Assembly (NCBI RefSeq): GCF_049847105.1
Contig: NZ_JBNCNS010000003.1
Span: 186,001 to 250,000, forward strand
DNA: 64,000 nt
Reading direction: 5' to 3'
Source: Gordonia sp049847105
GTDB lineage: Bacteria; Actinomycetota; Actinomycetes; Mycobacteriales; Mycobacteriaceae
Made by a program: the position numbers and the translations under genes. This document shows, in pieces, positions 24,264 through 31,226 of the stretch. The notes under the pieces were generated by a model. That model did not search any database. It worked only from the letters and a program-made list of their open reading frames with translations, and was not told the DNA's origin. Numbering within the stretch: position 1 is the stretch's first letter; every line of letters begins with the position of its first letter.

Positions 24264-25103
24264 TTGACCTCGACACCCGAGAACGATTCGGCGCTGCGCG
24301 ACACGTCGGCCGGCAACTCTCGGGTGGACGACTATGCAGACGTGGCGCCGGCGATCCAAGCGCTGCGCGAGGCCGCCGACGACCAGGTCAGGGCGCGAAT
24401 GCGCTCGGACATCGTCGAACGATGTCTCCCACTGGCCGACCACGTCGCGCGCCGATTCAGTGGCCGCGGGGAATCGGTCGACGATCTCGTCCAGGTCGCG
24501 CGCATCGGAGTGGTCAATTCCGTCGACCGTTTCGACCCGCGACGTGGAGGGAGTTTCCTGTCGTTCGCTGTGCCGACGGTCATGGGTGAGGTGAAGCGTC
24601 ATTTCCGTGACAGCATGTGGGCGATCAGGGTGCCACGACGGGCCAAAGAGACCTCGCTGAGCATCAACCGGGCCAGTGACGAACTGGTCCAACGGTTGGG
24701 CAGGTCGCCGCGCCCCAGCGAACTCGCCGAATACCTCGGCATCCCCGTCGCGGACGTGATCGACGGCCTGATGGCGCGTTCTGCCTACAACGCCACGTCC
24801 ATCGATTCCGAGCCCGATGACGATGACGGGCGATCGATCATCGACACCCTGGGCGCCGACGACGAGCGGATCGCTCAAATCGATGAGATCGTGGCGCTGC
24901 GACCGGCTTTGGCGACCCTGCCCGAGCGGGAACGGCAGATAGTGAGTCTGCGTTTCTTCCACTCGATGTCGCAGAGTGAGATCGCCGCAGAAGTCGGTAT
25001 CTCGCAGATGCACGTTTCGCGGCTGCTGAACCGGACGCTGGCCCGACTTCGCGACGAACTGACCCCGCTGCCCGAGAAGTGGGGCCCGGACCACCGACCC
25101 TGA
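24264..25103 (+). CDS. sigF: SigB/SigF/SigG-family alternative sigma factor
   Basis: A 279-residue group 3 sigma factor with regions 2 (ADHVARRFSGRGESVDDLVQVARIG; about 55-120), 3 (about 130-195) and 4 (LPERERQIVSLRFF...ISQMHVSRLLNRT; about 218-265). TTG 24264 follows GGAGGAA by 6 nt. It is the likely reader of the GTTT-N16-GGG sites around it and is probably held by the UsfX-like protein and released by the STAS protein. Its stop lies 18 nt from the convergent zinc dehydrogenase gene. Confidence 0.92.
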   Translation: MTSTPENDSALRDTSAGNSRVDDYADVAPAIQALREAADDQVRARMRSDIVERCLPLADHVARRFSGRGESVDDLVQVARIGVVNSVDRFDPRRGGSFLSFAVPTVMGEVKRHFRDSMWAIRVPRRAKETSLSINRASDELVQRLGRSPRPSELAEYLGIPVADVIDGLMARSAYNATSIDSEPDDDDGRSIIDTLGADDERIAQIDEIVALRPALATLPERERQIVSLRFFHSMSQSEIAAEVGISQMHVSRLLNRTLARLRDELTPLPEKWGPDHRP

Positions 25104-25120
25104 CCGGCGTGCGCAACCGC

Positions 25121-26299
25121 CTACGGTTTCAGGATCACCTTGACGGCGCCATCGGCCTTGCGCTGGAAGATGTCGTACGCGTGCGGCGCGTCGTTCAGTG
25201 GGAGTTCGTGTGTGGCAAAGGAGTCTACACCGAGGGGATCGTCGTCGCCGAGCAGGGGCATGATGTCCGGCGCCCATTTCTTCACATTCGCCTGGCCCAT
25301 ACGGATCTGGATCTGCTTGTCGAACATCGTCAACATCGGCAGGGGGTCGGCGGTTCCGCCGTAGACGCCGATGATGGACAGGGTGCCTCCGCGACGCACG
25401 ATGTCGATGGCGGAGTAGAGCGCCGACAGGCGGTCGACACCGGTCTTGCGCATCATCGGCTCGGCGACAGTGTCCGGCAGCATCGCGACAACCCGTTGCA
25501 TCATCTTGTTCACCGGGGAGCCGTGTGCCTCCATGCCCACCGCATCGATCACCGCGTCGGTGCCACGACCATGCGTCAACTCGCGGACAGCATCTCCGAT
25601 GTCGTCGACCTCGTCGAGATCGATGGTGTGGATGCCGCGTGCCCGTATGCGTGCCAACCGCTCGGGTACGCGGTCGACCGCGATCACCTCGGCACCCTGG
25701 TGGGCCGCGATGCGTGCGGCCATGTCGCCGATCGGGCCGAGGCCAAGGACGGTGACCGATCCTCCCGCCGGGATGTCGGCGTAGGCGACCGCCTGCCACG
25801 CGGTCGGAAGAACATCGGACAGATAGACATATCGGGAATCCGGTGCGTCACCAGGGACCTTGATGTGGGTGAACTGTGCCTGCGGAACGCGCAGGTACTC
25901 GGCCTGACCACCGGGAACCGATCCGTAAAGGCTCGAAAAGCCGAAGAGCGCCGCGCCTATTCCCTGATCGCGCACTTGAGTCGTCTCGCACTGGGTGTAC
26001 AGCTCCTGCGTGCACGTGTAACACGATCCGCACGAGATCTGGAACGGGATCACGACCCGGTCCCCGACGGCGAGATCGCCGACCTGTGAGCCGACTTCCT
26101 CCACCACACCCATGGGTTCGTGGCCGAGGATGTCGCCCGGTTTCATGAATGCCCCGAGAACTTCGTACAGGTGGAGGTCGGATCCGCAGATGTTGGTCGA
26201 GGTGACCCGGATGACGGCGTCCGAATCCTCTTGGATCTGCGGATCGGGGACATCCTCGACGGCGACGTTTCGCGTGCCCTGCCAAGTGACTGCGCGCAT
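25121..26299 (-). CDS. Zinc-dependent alcohol dehydrogenase, glutathione-independent formaldehyde dehydrogenase-like
   Basis: A 392-residue medium-chain dehydrogenase. It has catalytic-zinc segments CGSDLH and GHEPMG, the four-Cys structural zinc loop (CGSCYTCTQELYTQC) and a cofactor motif GLGPIG. Length and the long loop after the zinc site fit the FdhA-like branch, which oxidises aldehydes or alcohols with NAD. ATG 26299 has AGAGGAGA upstream. A SigF-type site precedes it, back to back with that of the haemerythrin gene. A role in removing toxic aldehydes during stress is an inference. Confidence 0.88.
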   Translation of the reverse strand: MRAVTWQGTRNVAVEDVPDPQIQEDSDAVIRVTSTNICGSDLHLYEVLGAFMKPGDILGHEPMGVVEEVGSQVGDLAVGDRVVIPFQISCGSCYTCTQELYTQCETTQVRDQGIGAALFGFSSLYGSVPGGQAEYLRVPQAQFTHIKVPGDAPDSRYVYLSDVLPTAWQAVAYADIPAGGSVTVLGLGPIGDMAARIAAHQGAEVIAVDRVPERLARIRARGIHTIDLDEVDDIGDAVRELTHGRGTDAVIDAVGMEAHGSPVNKMMQRVVAMLPDTVAEPMMRKTGVDRLSALYSAIDIVRRGGTLSIIGVYGGTADPLPMLTMFDKQIQIRMGQANVKKWAPDIMPLLGDDDPLGVDSFATHELPLNDAPHAYDIFQRKADGAVKVILKP

Positions 26300-26329
26300 A
26301 TGATCTCCTCTGATCGGTTCACTCGCAGC

Positions 26330-26355
26330 GTGCCCGCGGTGGATCAGGATCAAAC
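26330..26355 (-). promoter_or_regulatory. SigF-type promoter for the zinc dehydrogenase
   Basis: Minus strand GTTT (26352-26355), 16-bp spacer, GGGCAC (26330-26335), about 30 nt before ATG 26299. Confidence 0.55.
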
Positions 26356-26381
26356 CTCCGCCGATCTGACGGGCGCAGGTG

Positions 26382-26407
26382 GTTTGACGTGAGCGGTGCA
26401 CGGGCAT
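26382..26407 (+). promoter_or_regulatory. SigF-type promoter for the haemerythrin gene
   Basis: GTTT (26382-26385), 16-bp spacer, GGGCAT (26402-26407), about 90 nt before ATG 26498. Divergent from the preceding site. Confidence 0.55.
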
Positions 26408-26497
26408 ACATCACCGTCAGCGTCGGAACGGGCAGCGGCGCCTCGGCCCTGGTCACCGTCCGCCGACCCATCGCACCATTACTTCGAGGAGACCACC

Positions 26498-26998
26498 ATG
26501 TCGACAGATGCGATCGTGATCCTGAAAGACGACCACAAGCAGATCAAGAAGCTGTTCAACGATTTCCGTGCCGCAGGTCCGAACGCGACGAAGACGAAAG
26601 GTGACATCGTCGGGAAGATCATCGACGCCCTCACCGTGCACACCTACATCGAGAACGAAGGGATGTACCCGGCGGTCCGCAAGGCCGTGCCCGCCGTCGA
26701 GGACGACATCCTCGAGTCGTATGAAGAGCACCACGTGGCCGACCTGCTGGTGATGGAACTCGTCACGATGAAACCCGAAGACGAGCGATTCGATGCCAAG
26801 ACCACCGTTCTGATCGAGAACGTGGAGCATCACATCGAGGAGGAAGAGTCCGAATGGTTTCCCAAGGTGCGTAAGACACTGGGCCGGAAAGAACTCCAGC
26901 GGCTCGGTGAAGAGCTGCTGGAATTGAAGAAGAAGGCGCCGCACTCACCCGCACAGCCGTCAGCCCTGAAGAAGACCATCGACGCGATCGTGAGGTGA
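26498..26998 (+). CDS. Haemerythrin HHE-domain protein
   Basis: A 166-residue four-helix protein with His/Glu metal-ligand pairs: DDHKQIKKLF, HTYIENEGMY (HxxxE), EEHHVADLL and VEHHIEEEESEWF. These form a non-haem diiron site for O2, NO or peroxide sensing or storage. ATG 26498 follows GAGGAG. Haemerythrins are part of the SigF regulon in mycobacteria. The C-terminal ~25 residues are basic and outside the domain. Confidence 0.9.
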   Translation: MSTDAIVILKDDHKQIKKLFNDFRAAGPNATKTKGDIVGKIIDALTVHTYIENEGMYPAVRKAVPAVEDDILESYEEHHVADLLVMELVTMKPEDERFDAKTTVLIENVEHHIEEEESEWFPKVRKTLGRKELQRLGEELLELKKKAPHSPAQPSALKKTIDAIVR

Positions 26999-27025
26999 GC
27001 GGGTCGTCAACATCCGCGGGACGAT

Positions 27026-27051
27026 GTTTGATCCACGGGCCCGGTGGGTAT
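27026..27051 (+). promoter_or_regulatory. SigF-type promoter for csbD-like gene
   Basis: GTTT (27026-27029), 16-bp spacer, GGGTAT (27046-27051), about 40 nt before ATG 27093. Exact consensus. Confidence 0.7.
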
Positions 27052-27092
27052 CAAGAGTGTACGCAAACGACATTCGATCCAAGGAGCACACG

Positions 27093-27290
27093 ATGGGTCT
27101 CGACGACAAGATCTCGAACAAGGCAGAAGACCTGCAAGGCAAGGCCAAAGAGGCCACCGGAAGCGTGACCGGCGACGGTGATCTCAAGAACGAGGGCAAG
27201 GGCGACCAGGCGTCGTCGGCGGTGAAAGACGGCGTCGAGAGTGTCAAGGACGCAGCCGGCAAGGTCAAGGACAAGTTGACCGGGCACTGA
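27093..27290 (+). CDS. CsbD family small stress protein
   Basis: A 65-residue, Lys/Asp/Gly-rich protein with the CsbD pattern (DKISNKAEDLQGKAKEATG; VKDAAGKVKDKLTG). CsbD is SigB-controlled in Bacillus; its molecular role is unknown. ATG 27093 follows AAGGAG by 6 nt. It probably shares a message with the GlsB/YeaQ gene 50 nt downstream. Confidence 0.9.
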   Translation: MGLDDKISNKAEDLQGKAKEATGSVTGDGDLKNEGKGDQASSAVKDGVESVKDAAGKVKDKLTGH

Positions 27291-27340
27291 CCCGGCCATC
27301 TCGTGCGGTCGATGCCACTCGAAGAACGGATAGGTGAAAC

Positions 27341-27616
27341 ATGATCGGAACCATCATCAGTGCCATCGTTGTGGGTCTGATCGTCGGTGCACTGGCCCGG
27401 CTCATCATGCCGGGCAAGCAGAATGTCGGCGTCATCATGACGATCGTGCTCGGGATATTGGGATCACTGATCGGTTCGTGGCTGACTTATCAGGTGGGCT
27501 ACAGCAACAGCAACGGTGGATGGGAGGTCATCCCGTTCATCGTGGGGGTCGTCGTGGCCATCGCCCTGATCGCGGCATACCTCGCGGTACGCGGACGGCA
27601 GGTCAGCCACCACTGA
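27341..27616 (+). CDS. GlsB/YeaQ/YmgE (transglycosylase-associated) membrane protein
   Basis: A 91-residue protein with three membrane segments (about 3-22, 31-50, 63-83) and the family patterns GALARLIMPGKQ and TIVLGILGSLIGSWL. Members are stress-induced small membrane proteins in many bacteria; despite the old name no enzymatic activity is known. It follows csbD by 50 nt in the same direction and precedes a clear terminator. Confidence 0.88.
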   Translation: MIGTIISAIVVGLIVGALARLIMPGKQNVGVIMTIVLGILGSLIGSWLTYQVGYSNSNGGWEVIPFIVGVVVAIALIAAYLAVRGRQVSHH

Positions 27617-27635
27617 TCTCCCCTGAAACCCTTTG

Positions 27636-27666
27636 TGGCGGTCACCGTGATCCACGGTGGCCGCCA
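27636..27666 (+). terminator. Terminator hairpin closing the stress island
   Basis: 14-bp arms with one mismatch (27636-27649 and 27653-27666) around a 3-base loop, followed by a short T stretch. It lies 20 nt after the GlsB/YeaQ gene. Confidence 0.7.
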
Positions 27667-27801
27667 TTTCACCTGTGCCTCATGCCAGCGCGGCAGCGGA
27701 CACCCAGAACGGGCTCGGCGGGCATTGTGGCAGGCTGAAGCGGCGAACGAATGGCACGAACGTCGTGGGGTGGTGGACACACGGACACAAGGGTGAGGGT
27801 G

Positions 27802-28743
27802 ATGGCGAAGAACGGGTGGACGCCGGCAGATGCGCCGCGGATGGACGGCAAGACCGTGGTGGTCACTGGTGCCAACACGGGCATCGGCCTGGCGACCACG
27901 CGCCACCTGGCGCGGCTGGGTGCCCACGTGCTGATGGCTTGCCGCAACGTCGACGCCGCAGCCGCCGCCCGCGCCGACATCCTCGCCGGTGTGCCCGCTG
28001 CTCGGCTGGACATCGTGCAGCTCGATCTCGGTGACCTCGCGTCGGTGCGCAAGGCGGCCGACGAGATCGGCAACAGCCATCCGGTGGTCGATGTCCTGAT
28101 CAACAACGCGGGAGTCATGGCCGGTCGACGCGAATTCACCGCCGACGGCTTCGAGATGGATTTCGGGACCAGTTTTCTCGGCCACTTCGCATTGACGGGC
28201 CTGCTCCTCGAGCGCCTGTTGTCGGCGGATGCGGGACGGGTGGTGACGGTCGGCAGCAGTGCGCATCGCGCCGGCGTCATCGATTTCGACGATCTGACGA
28301 TGGACCACTCGTTCAGCACCTCACGTGCCTACGCACGTGCGAAGTTCTCGCAGTTGGTGTTCGCGATGGAATTGCAGCGTCGGCTGTCGGCGAGCGGCCA
28401 CACCGCGCCGATCTCGGTGGCCGCGCATCCGGGTGCCACCCACAGTGGGGTGATGCGCGATTCGGGCCGGCTGCTGCAGTGGCTGTTCACCACGCCGTCG
28501 CTGCACTGGTTGCGCAGGTCCTTCATCATGGAGGGTCCGGAAGGCGCATTGCCGTCCGTGCGCGCTTCCACCGATCCGGGTGTGATCGGTGGCCAGTATT
28601 TCGGTCCGTCGGGCCCGGGGCAGTTCAGCGGACCTCCGGTGCTTGTGGTGCCCAGCCATCGGGTCTTCGACGGGGAACTCGGAAACCGTTTGTGGGACAC
28701 GGCAGAAGAGCTGACCGGGGTCACGTACGCGTTTGGGCGGTGA
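27802..28743 (+). CDS. Short-chain dehydrogenase (retinol-dehydrogenase-like)
   Basis: A 313-residue SDR with TGANTGIG at about 19-26, NNAG, and the catalytic Ser and Tyr-x-x-x-Lys (YARAKFSQL). Length and N-terminus fit the WW-oxidoreductase/retinol-dehydrogenase-like branch common in mycolata. It should reduce or oxidise a lipid-type alcohol/ketone with NADP(H); substrate unknown. ATG 27802 follows GAGGGTG. A repeat-rich intergenic stretch follows its stop. Confidence 0.85.
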   Translation: MAKNGWTPADAPRMDGKTVVVTGANTGIGLATTRHLARLGAHVLMACRNVDAAAAARADILAGVPAARLDIVQLDLGDLASVRKAADEIGNSHPVVDVLINNAGVMAGRREFTADGFEMDFGTSFLGHFALTGLLLERLLSADAGRVVTVGSSAHRAGVIDFDDLTMDHSFSTSRAYARAKFSQLVFAMELQRRLSASGHTAPISVAAHPGATHSGVMRDSGRLLQWLFTTPSLHWLRRSFIMEGPEGALPSVRASTDPGVIGGQYFGPSGPGQFSGPPVLVVPSHRVFDGELGNRLWDTAEELTGVTYAFGR

Positions 28744-28744
28744 G

Positions 28745-28904
28745 TGGTCTCGATACGCCGGCTCGCTTCGCTCGCGTGGCTACTCGACCGGCGGGAGGCC
28801 GCGCATCTTCGCCGATCGAGTAGCCGAGGAGCGTAGCGACGAGGCGGTGCCCCGCTGATCGAGTAGCCGAGGAGCGTAGCGACGAGGCGTATCGAGATCA
28901 CCCG
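28745..28904. repeat. REP-like repeat cluster (three units)
   Basis: One unit in inverse orientation (28747-28792, GGTCTCGATACG...GGCTACTCGACC) is followed by two direct units (28813-28848 and 28856-28902) of GATCGAGTAGCCGAGGAGCG...GACGAGGCG. The last unit ends GTATCGAGATCA. Together they can form hairpins between convergent genes and may terminate both. Confidence 0.85.
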
Positions 28905-28914
28905 ACCACACCCC

Positions 28915-29745
28915 TCACACCCCCACCGCGCTCAACATCGCCAGCTTCTGATGGCTCTCGCTGCCCGGTGTCGCGGTGTAGACCAGCAGGGCCTGCGTGC
29001 CGTCGGGGTCGAGGAGGGTCTGGCAGAAGACCTCGATCAGCCCCAGATCCGGATGGAGAAGGCGTTTGCGCTGATCGGTCAGCGACGTGGCGACGTCGTG
29101 CCGGCCCCAGATCTCGCCGAACTCCGGACTCGCCGCGAGTAATGCGTCGGCGACCTCGGCCGCGTGTGACCCTGCCCCCTCGCGGGTGACCGCCGCCCGG
29201 AGCCGGGCGGTGTGTGCCCGTGCATGGTGATCGTGGTCGTCGACCGGAAAACGTTGTCTGGTGGCCGGATCGGTGAACCATCGGTAGGCGATGCTGCGGT
29301 GAAGGCCGGTGAACTGTGTCTCGTCGCCGACCAGTGCGACACCGGGCGCGGTTTGCACGAGCGTCTCTCCGGCACTGTTCACCACCATCGCGGGCGTATC
29401 GGCGAGCCGATCGAGGATGCGCATCATGCCCGGACCGACGTGGTCGGGAATGGCCATGCGGTCGGGGGCATTGTGCCCGGCGAGGCGGAAGAGGTGGTCG
29501 CGCTCGTCGAGAGTGAGGTGCAATGCACGTGCAATCGCCGCCACCATCTGGTCGGACGGTTGCGGCCCGCGCTGTTGTTCGAGGCGGCTGTAGTAGTCGG
29601 TCGACATCCCGGCGATCATCGCGACTTCTTCGCGTCGCAGGCCGCTCGTCCTGCGACGTTGTCCGGGTGGCAGCCCGACGTCGGCAGGTGCGAGCGATTC
29701 ACGCCGTCGCCGGAGGAACTCGGCGAGCCCGGACCGATCGATCAC
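28915..29745 (-). CDS. XRE-family regulator with MmyB-like ligand domain
   Basis: A 276-residue regulator: N-terminal helix-turn-helix (RTSGLRREEVAMIAGMSTDYYSRLEQQRG; about 30-60) and a C-terminal MmyB-like PAS-type domain (about 100-265) that may bind a fatty-acid-like ligand. GTG 29745 follows GAGGAA. It is divergent from a short-chain dehydrogenase with a 175-nt gap holding a perfect 20-bp palindrome, so it probably controls that gene and itself. Confidence 0.88.
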   Translation of the reverse strand: MIDRSGLAEFLRRRRESLAPADVGLPPGQRRRTSGLRREEVAMIAGMSTDYYSRLEQQRGPQPSDQMVAAIARALHLTLDERDHLFRLAGHNAPDRMAIPDHVGPGMMRILDRLADTPAMVVNSAGETLVQTAPGVALVGDETQFTGLHRSIAYRWFTDPATRQRFPVDDHDHHARAHTARLRAAVTREGAGSHAAEVADALLAASPEFGEIWGRHDVATSLTDQRKRLLHPDLGLIEVFCQTLLDPDGTQALLVYTATPGSESHQKLAMLSAVGV

Positions 29746-29780
29746 TGCATTCCTCGATTCTGGCTGCGGGGTGGGTACTG

Positions 29781-29800
29781 AGTGGTGGGTACCCACCACT
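29781..29800. promoter_or_regulatory. Perfect 20-bp palindrome between the MmyB regulator and SDR genes
   Basis: Half-site AGTGGTGGGT followed directly by its exact complement. A related half-site GTGGGTACTG lies just to the left (29771-29780). It is the likely operator for the divergent regulator. Confidence 0.65.
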
Positions 29801-29920
29801 GTTCCGCATGGCGATGCCCGCATCCAGGGATCGGCAATCCAAGGATGACCGATTCCTTGAAGTGCGGGCGCGGACGCGGTGAAGTCGTAGGTGGCAGTAC
29901 ATCGGAGCGAAGGAGACATC

Positions 29921-30667
29921 ATGAAGATCACCGGCAACACCATTTTCATCCCCGGCGCGACCTCCGGCATCGGCTTCGGCCTGGCGCTCCGATTGCACGA
30001 GGCCGGCAATCGCGTCATTGTCGGCGGACGCCGGGTCGCGCTGCTGGAACAGATCGCGTCGGACCATCCGGGGATGGAGACGATCAGGATCGACACCGCC
30101 GATGCCGCCGATGTCACACGCGCCTGCGCCGAAGTGCAGAAGCGGTTCCCCGAGACCAATGTCCTGATCGCGATGGCCGGCATCATGCGATCGGAGGATC
30201 TGAGTGGTGCGGGCTTTCTCGACACGGCAGTCGCCGAGGTCGAGACGAACATCTTGGGGCCGCTGCGGCTCGTCGCGGCATTCGCCGAGTTCCTTGCCGC
30301 ACAACCGGACGCGGTCATCATGACCGTGTCGTCGGGGCTGGCGTTCACTCCGATGGCGGGTACACCGACCTACAGCGCGACCAAGGCGGCGATCCACTCG
30401 TTCAGCGACAGTCTCCGACTTCAGCTGGCCGACAAGGGGATCGGTGTACTGGAGCTGGTTCCGCCGGCCGTGCAGACCGACCTGATGCCCGGCCAGGCGG
30501 AGGCCGACTGGGCCATGCCGCTCGACGATTTCCTCGACGAGGTGATGTCGCTGCTGCCGACCGCGACCCGCGAGATCCTGGTTGATCGGGTGAAGCCGCT
30601 GCGCTTCTCGGCGCATGAGGGTAACTACGACGACCTGATGGCCGCTCTCGCGCAGCAGGCCGGGTGA
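29921..30667 (+). CDS. DltE-like short-chain dehydrogenase
   Basis: A 248-residue SDR with PGATSGIG at 11-18, catalytic Ser in VSSGLAF and YSATKAAIH as the active-site Tyr/Lys. The order fits the DltE/YdfG-like branch. ATG 29921 follows AAGGAGA by 6 nt. It is divergent from the MmyB-type regulator, a common pairing for inducible dehydrogenases. Substrate unknown. Confidence 0.87.
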   Translation: MKITGNTIFIPGATSGIGFGLALRLHEAGNRVIVGGRRVALLEQIASDHPGMETIRIDTADAADVTRACAEVQKRFPETNVLIAMAGIMRSEDLSGAGFLDTAVAEVETNILGPLRLVAAFAEFLAAQPDAVIMTVSSGLAFTPMAGTPTYSATKAAIHSFSDSLRLQLADKGIGVLELVPPAVQTDLMPGQAEADWAMPLDDFLDEVMSLLPTATREILVDRVKPLRFSAHEGNYDDLMAALAQQAG

Positions 30668-30676
30668 TCCTCCCCT

Positions 30677-30887
30677 GTTGATCGAGTAGGGACCCGCGTT
30701 GATCGAGTAGGGACCCCCGTTGATCGAGTAGGGCCGGAGCGTAGCGACGACCCGGTCCCACCGTTGATCGAGTAGGGACGGAGCGTAGCGACGACCCGTA
30801 TCGAGATCATCACCCTCGAACCCGCAGGTGCGCCAGTGATCTCGATACGCCCTCCGCTAGCGCTCCGGGCTACTCGATCGGCGGGAC
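30677..30887. repeat. REP-like repeat cluster (five units)
   Basis: Four direct units starting GTTGATCGAGTAGGG at about 30677, 30699, 30719 and 30763; the last two continue GGAGCGTAGCGACGACCC. One inverse unit (30836-30884, GTGATCTCGATACGCC...GGCTACTCGATC) follows. This variant has CCC where the 28.8-kb cluster has GCC, so the two clusters drifted separately. Confidence 0.85.
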
Positions 30888-30907
30888 GAGTGGGGCTACT
30901 CGGCGGG

Positions 30908-31045
30908 TCAGTCGCCGCAGGGTTCGGCGGTCAGGTCGTCGATCCCGTTGCCCATGCAGGCCGCGGTCGCCGGACCCGTGCCGGCCAGTCCGATTGTGGC
31001 AATGGCGGCGCACGCAGCCAGCACAGCAATGAATCGTCTTTTCAT
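30908..31045 (-). CDS. Tiny secreted protein
   Basis: A 45-residue protein with a clear signal peptide (MKRRF, hydrophobic core, ATA-A cleavage region about residue 28-29), leaving a mature peptide of about 16 residues with two cysteines (ACMGNGIDDLTAEPCGD). ATG 31045 follows GGGAGA. The mature part is very short; it could be a small exported peptide or a decayed gene. No family recognised. Confidence 0.55.
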   Translation of the reverse strand: MKRRFIAVLAACAAIATIGLAGTGPATAACMGNGIDDLTAEPCGD

Positions 31046-31186
31046 CGGTCTTGTCTCCCTCGGGAATTCACCGAACGATCGTGGATGCGCGGCGCCACCC
31101 ACCGACCGGGCAGACGTTGCCCGGCGAAGCCTCGCTGGAGTCCATCCTTGCGCGGTCGGCCGGCTCGCGCAATAGTCGGGTGACCT

Positions 31187-31226
31187 GTTCCCTGAGGAGC
31201 GAGCGTGCGAGCGTCTCGAAGGGTCA
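31187..31226. repeat. Short GAGGAGCGAGCG...AGCGTCTCGAAGG repeat
   Basis: A TGAGGAGCGAGCGTGCGAGCG element followed by TCTCGAAGGGTCA overlaps the end of the GH15 gene. It resembles the grpE-dnaJ repeat core and is probably part of the same REP-like group. Confidence 0.45.

Noticed and set aside
28915..30348. Long minus-strand extension upstream of the MmyB-type regulator
   Set aside because: The extension runs antisense through the SDR gene; GTG 29745 with a ribosome site fits the family N-terminus.
30677..30780. Regularly spaced GTTGATCGAGTAGGG units that look like a CRISPR array
   Set aside because: Spacers are too short and are themselves repeat-like, and no cas genes are present; it is a REP-like cluster.
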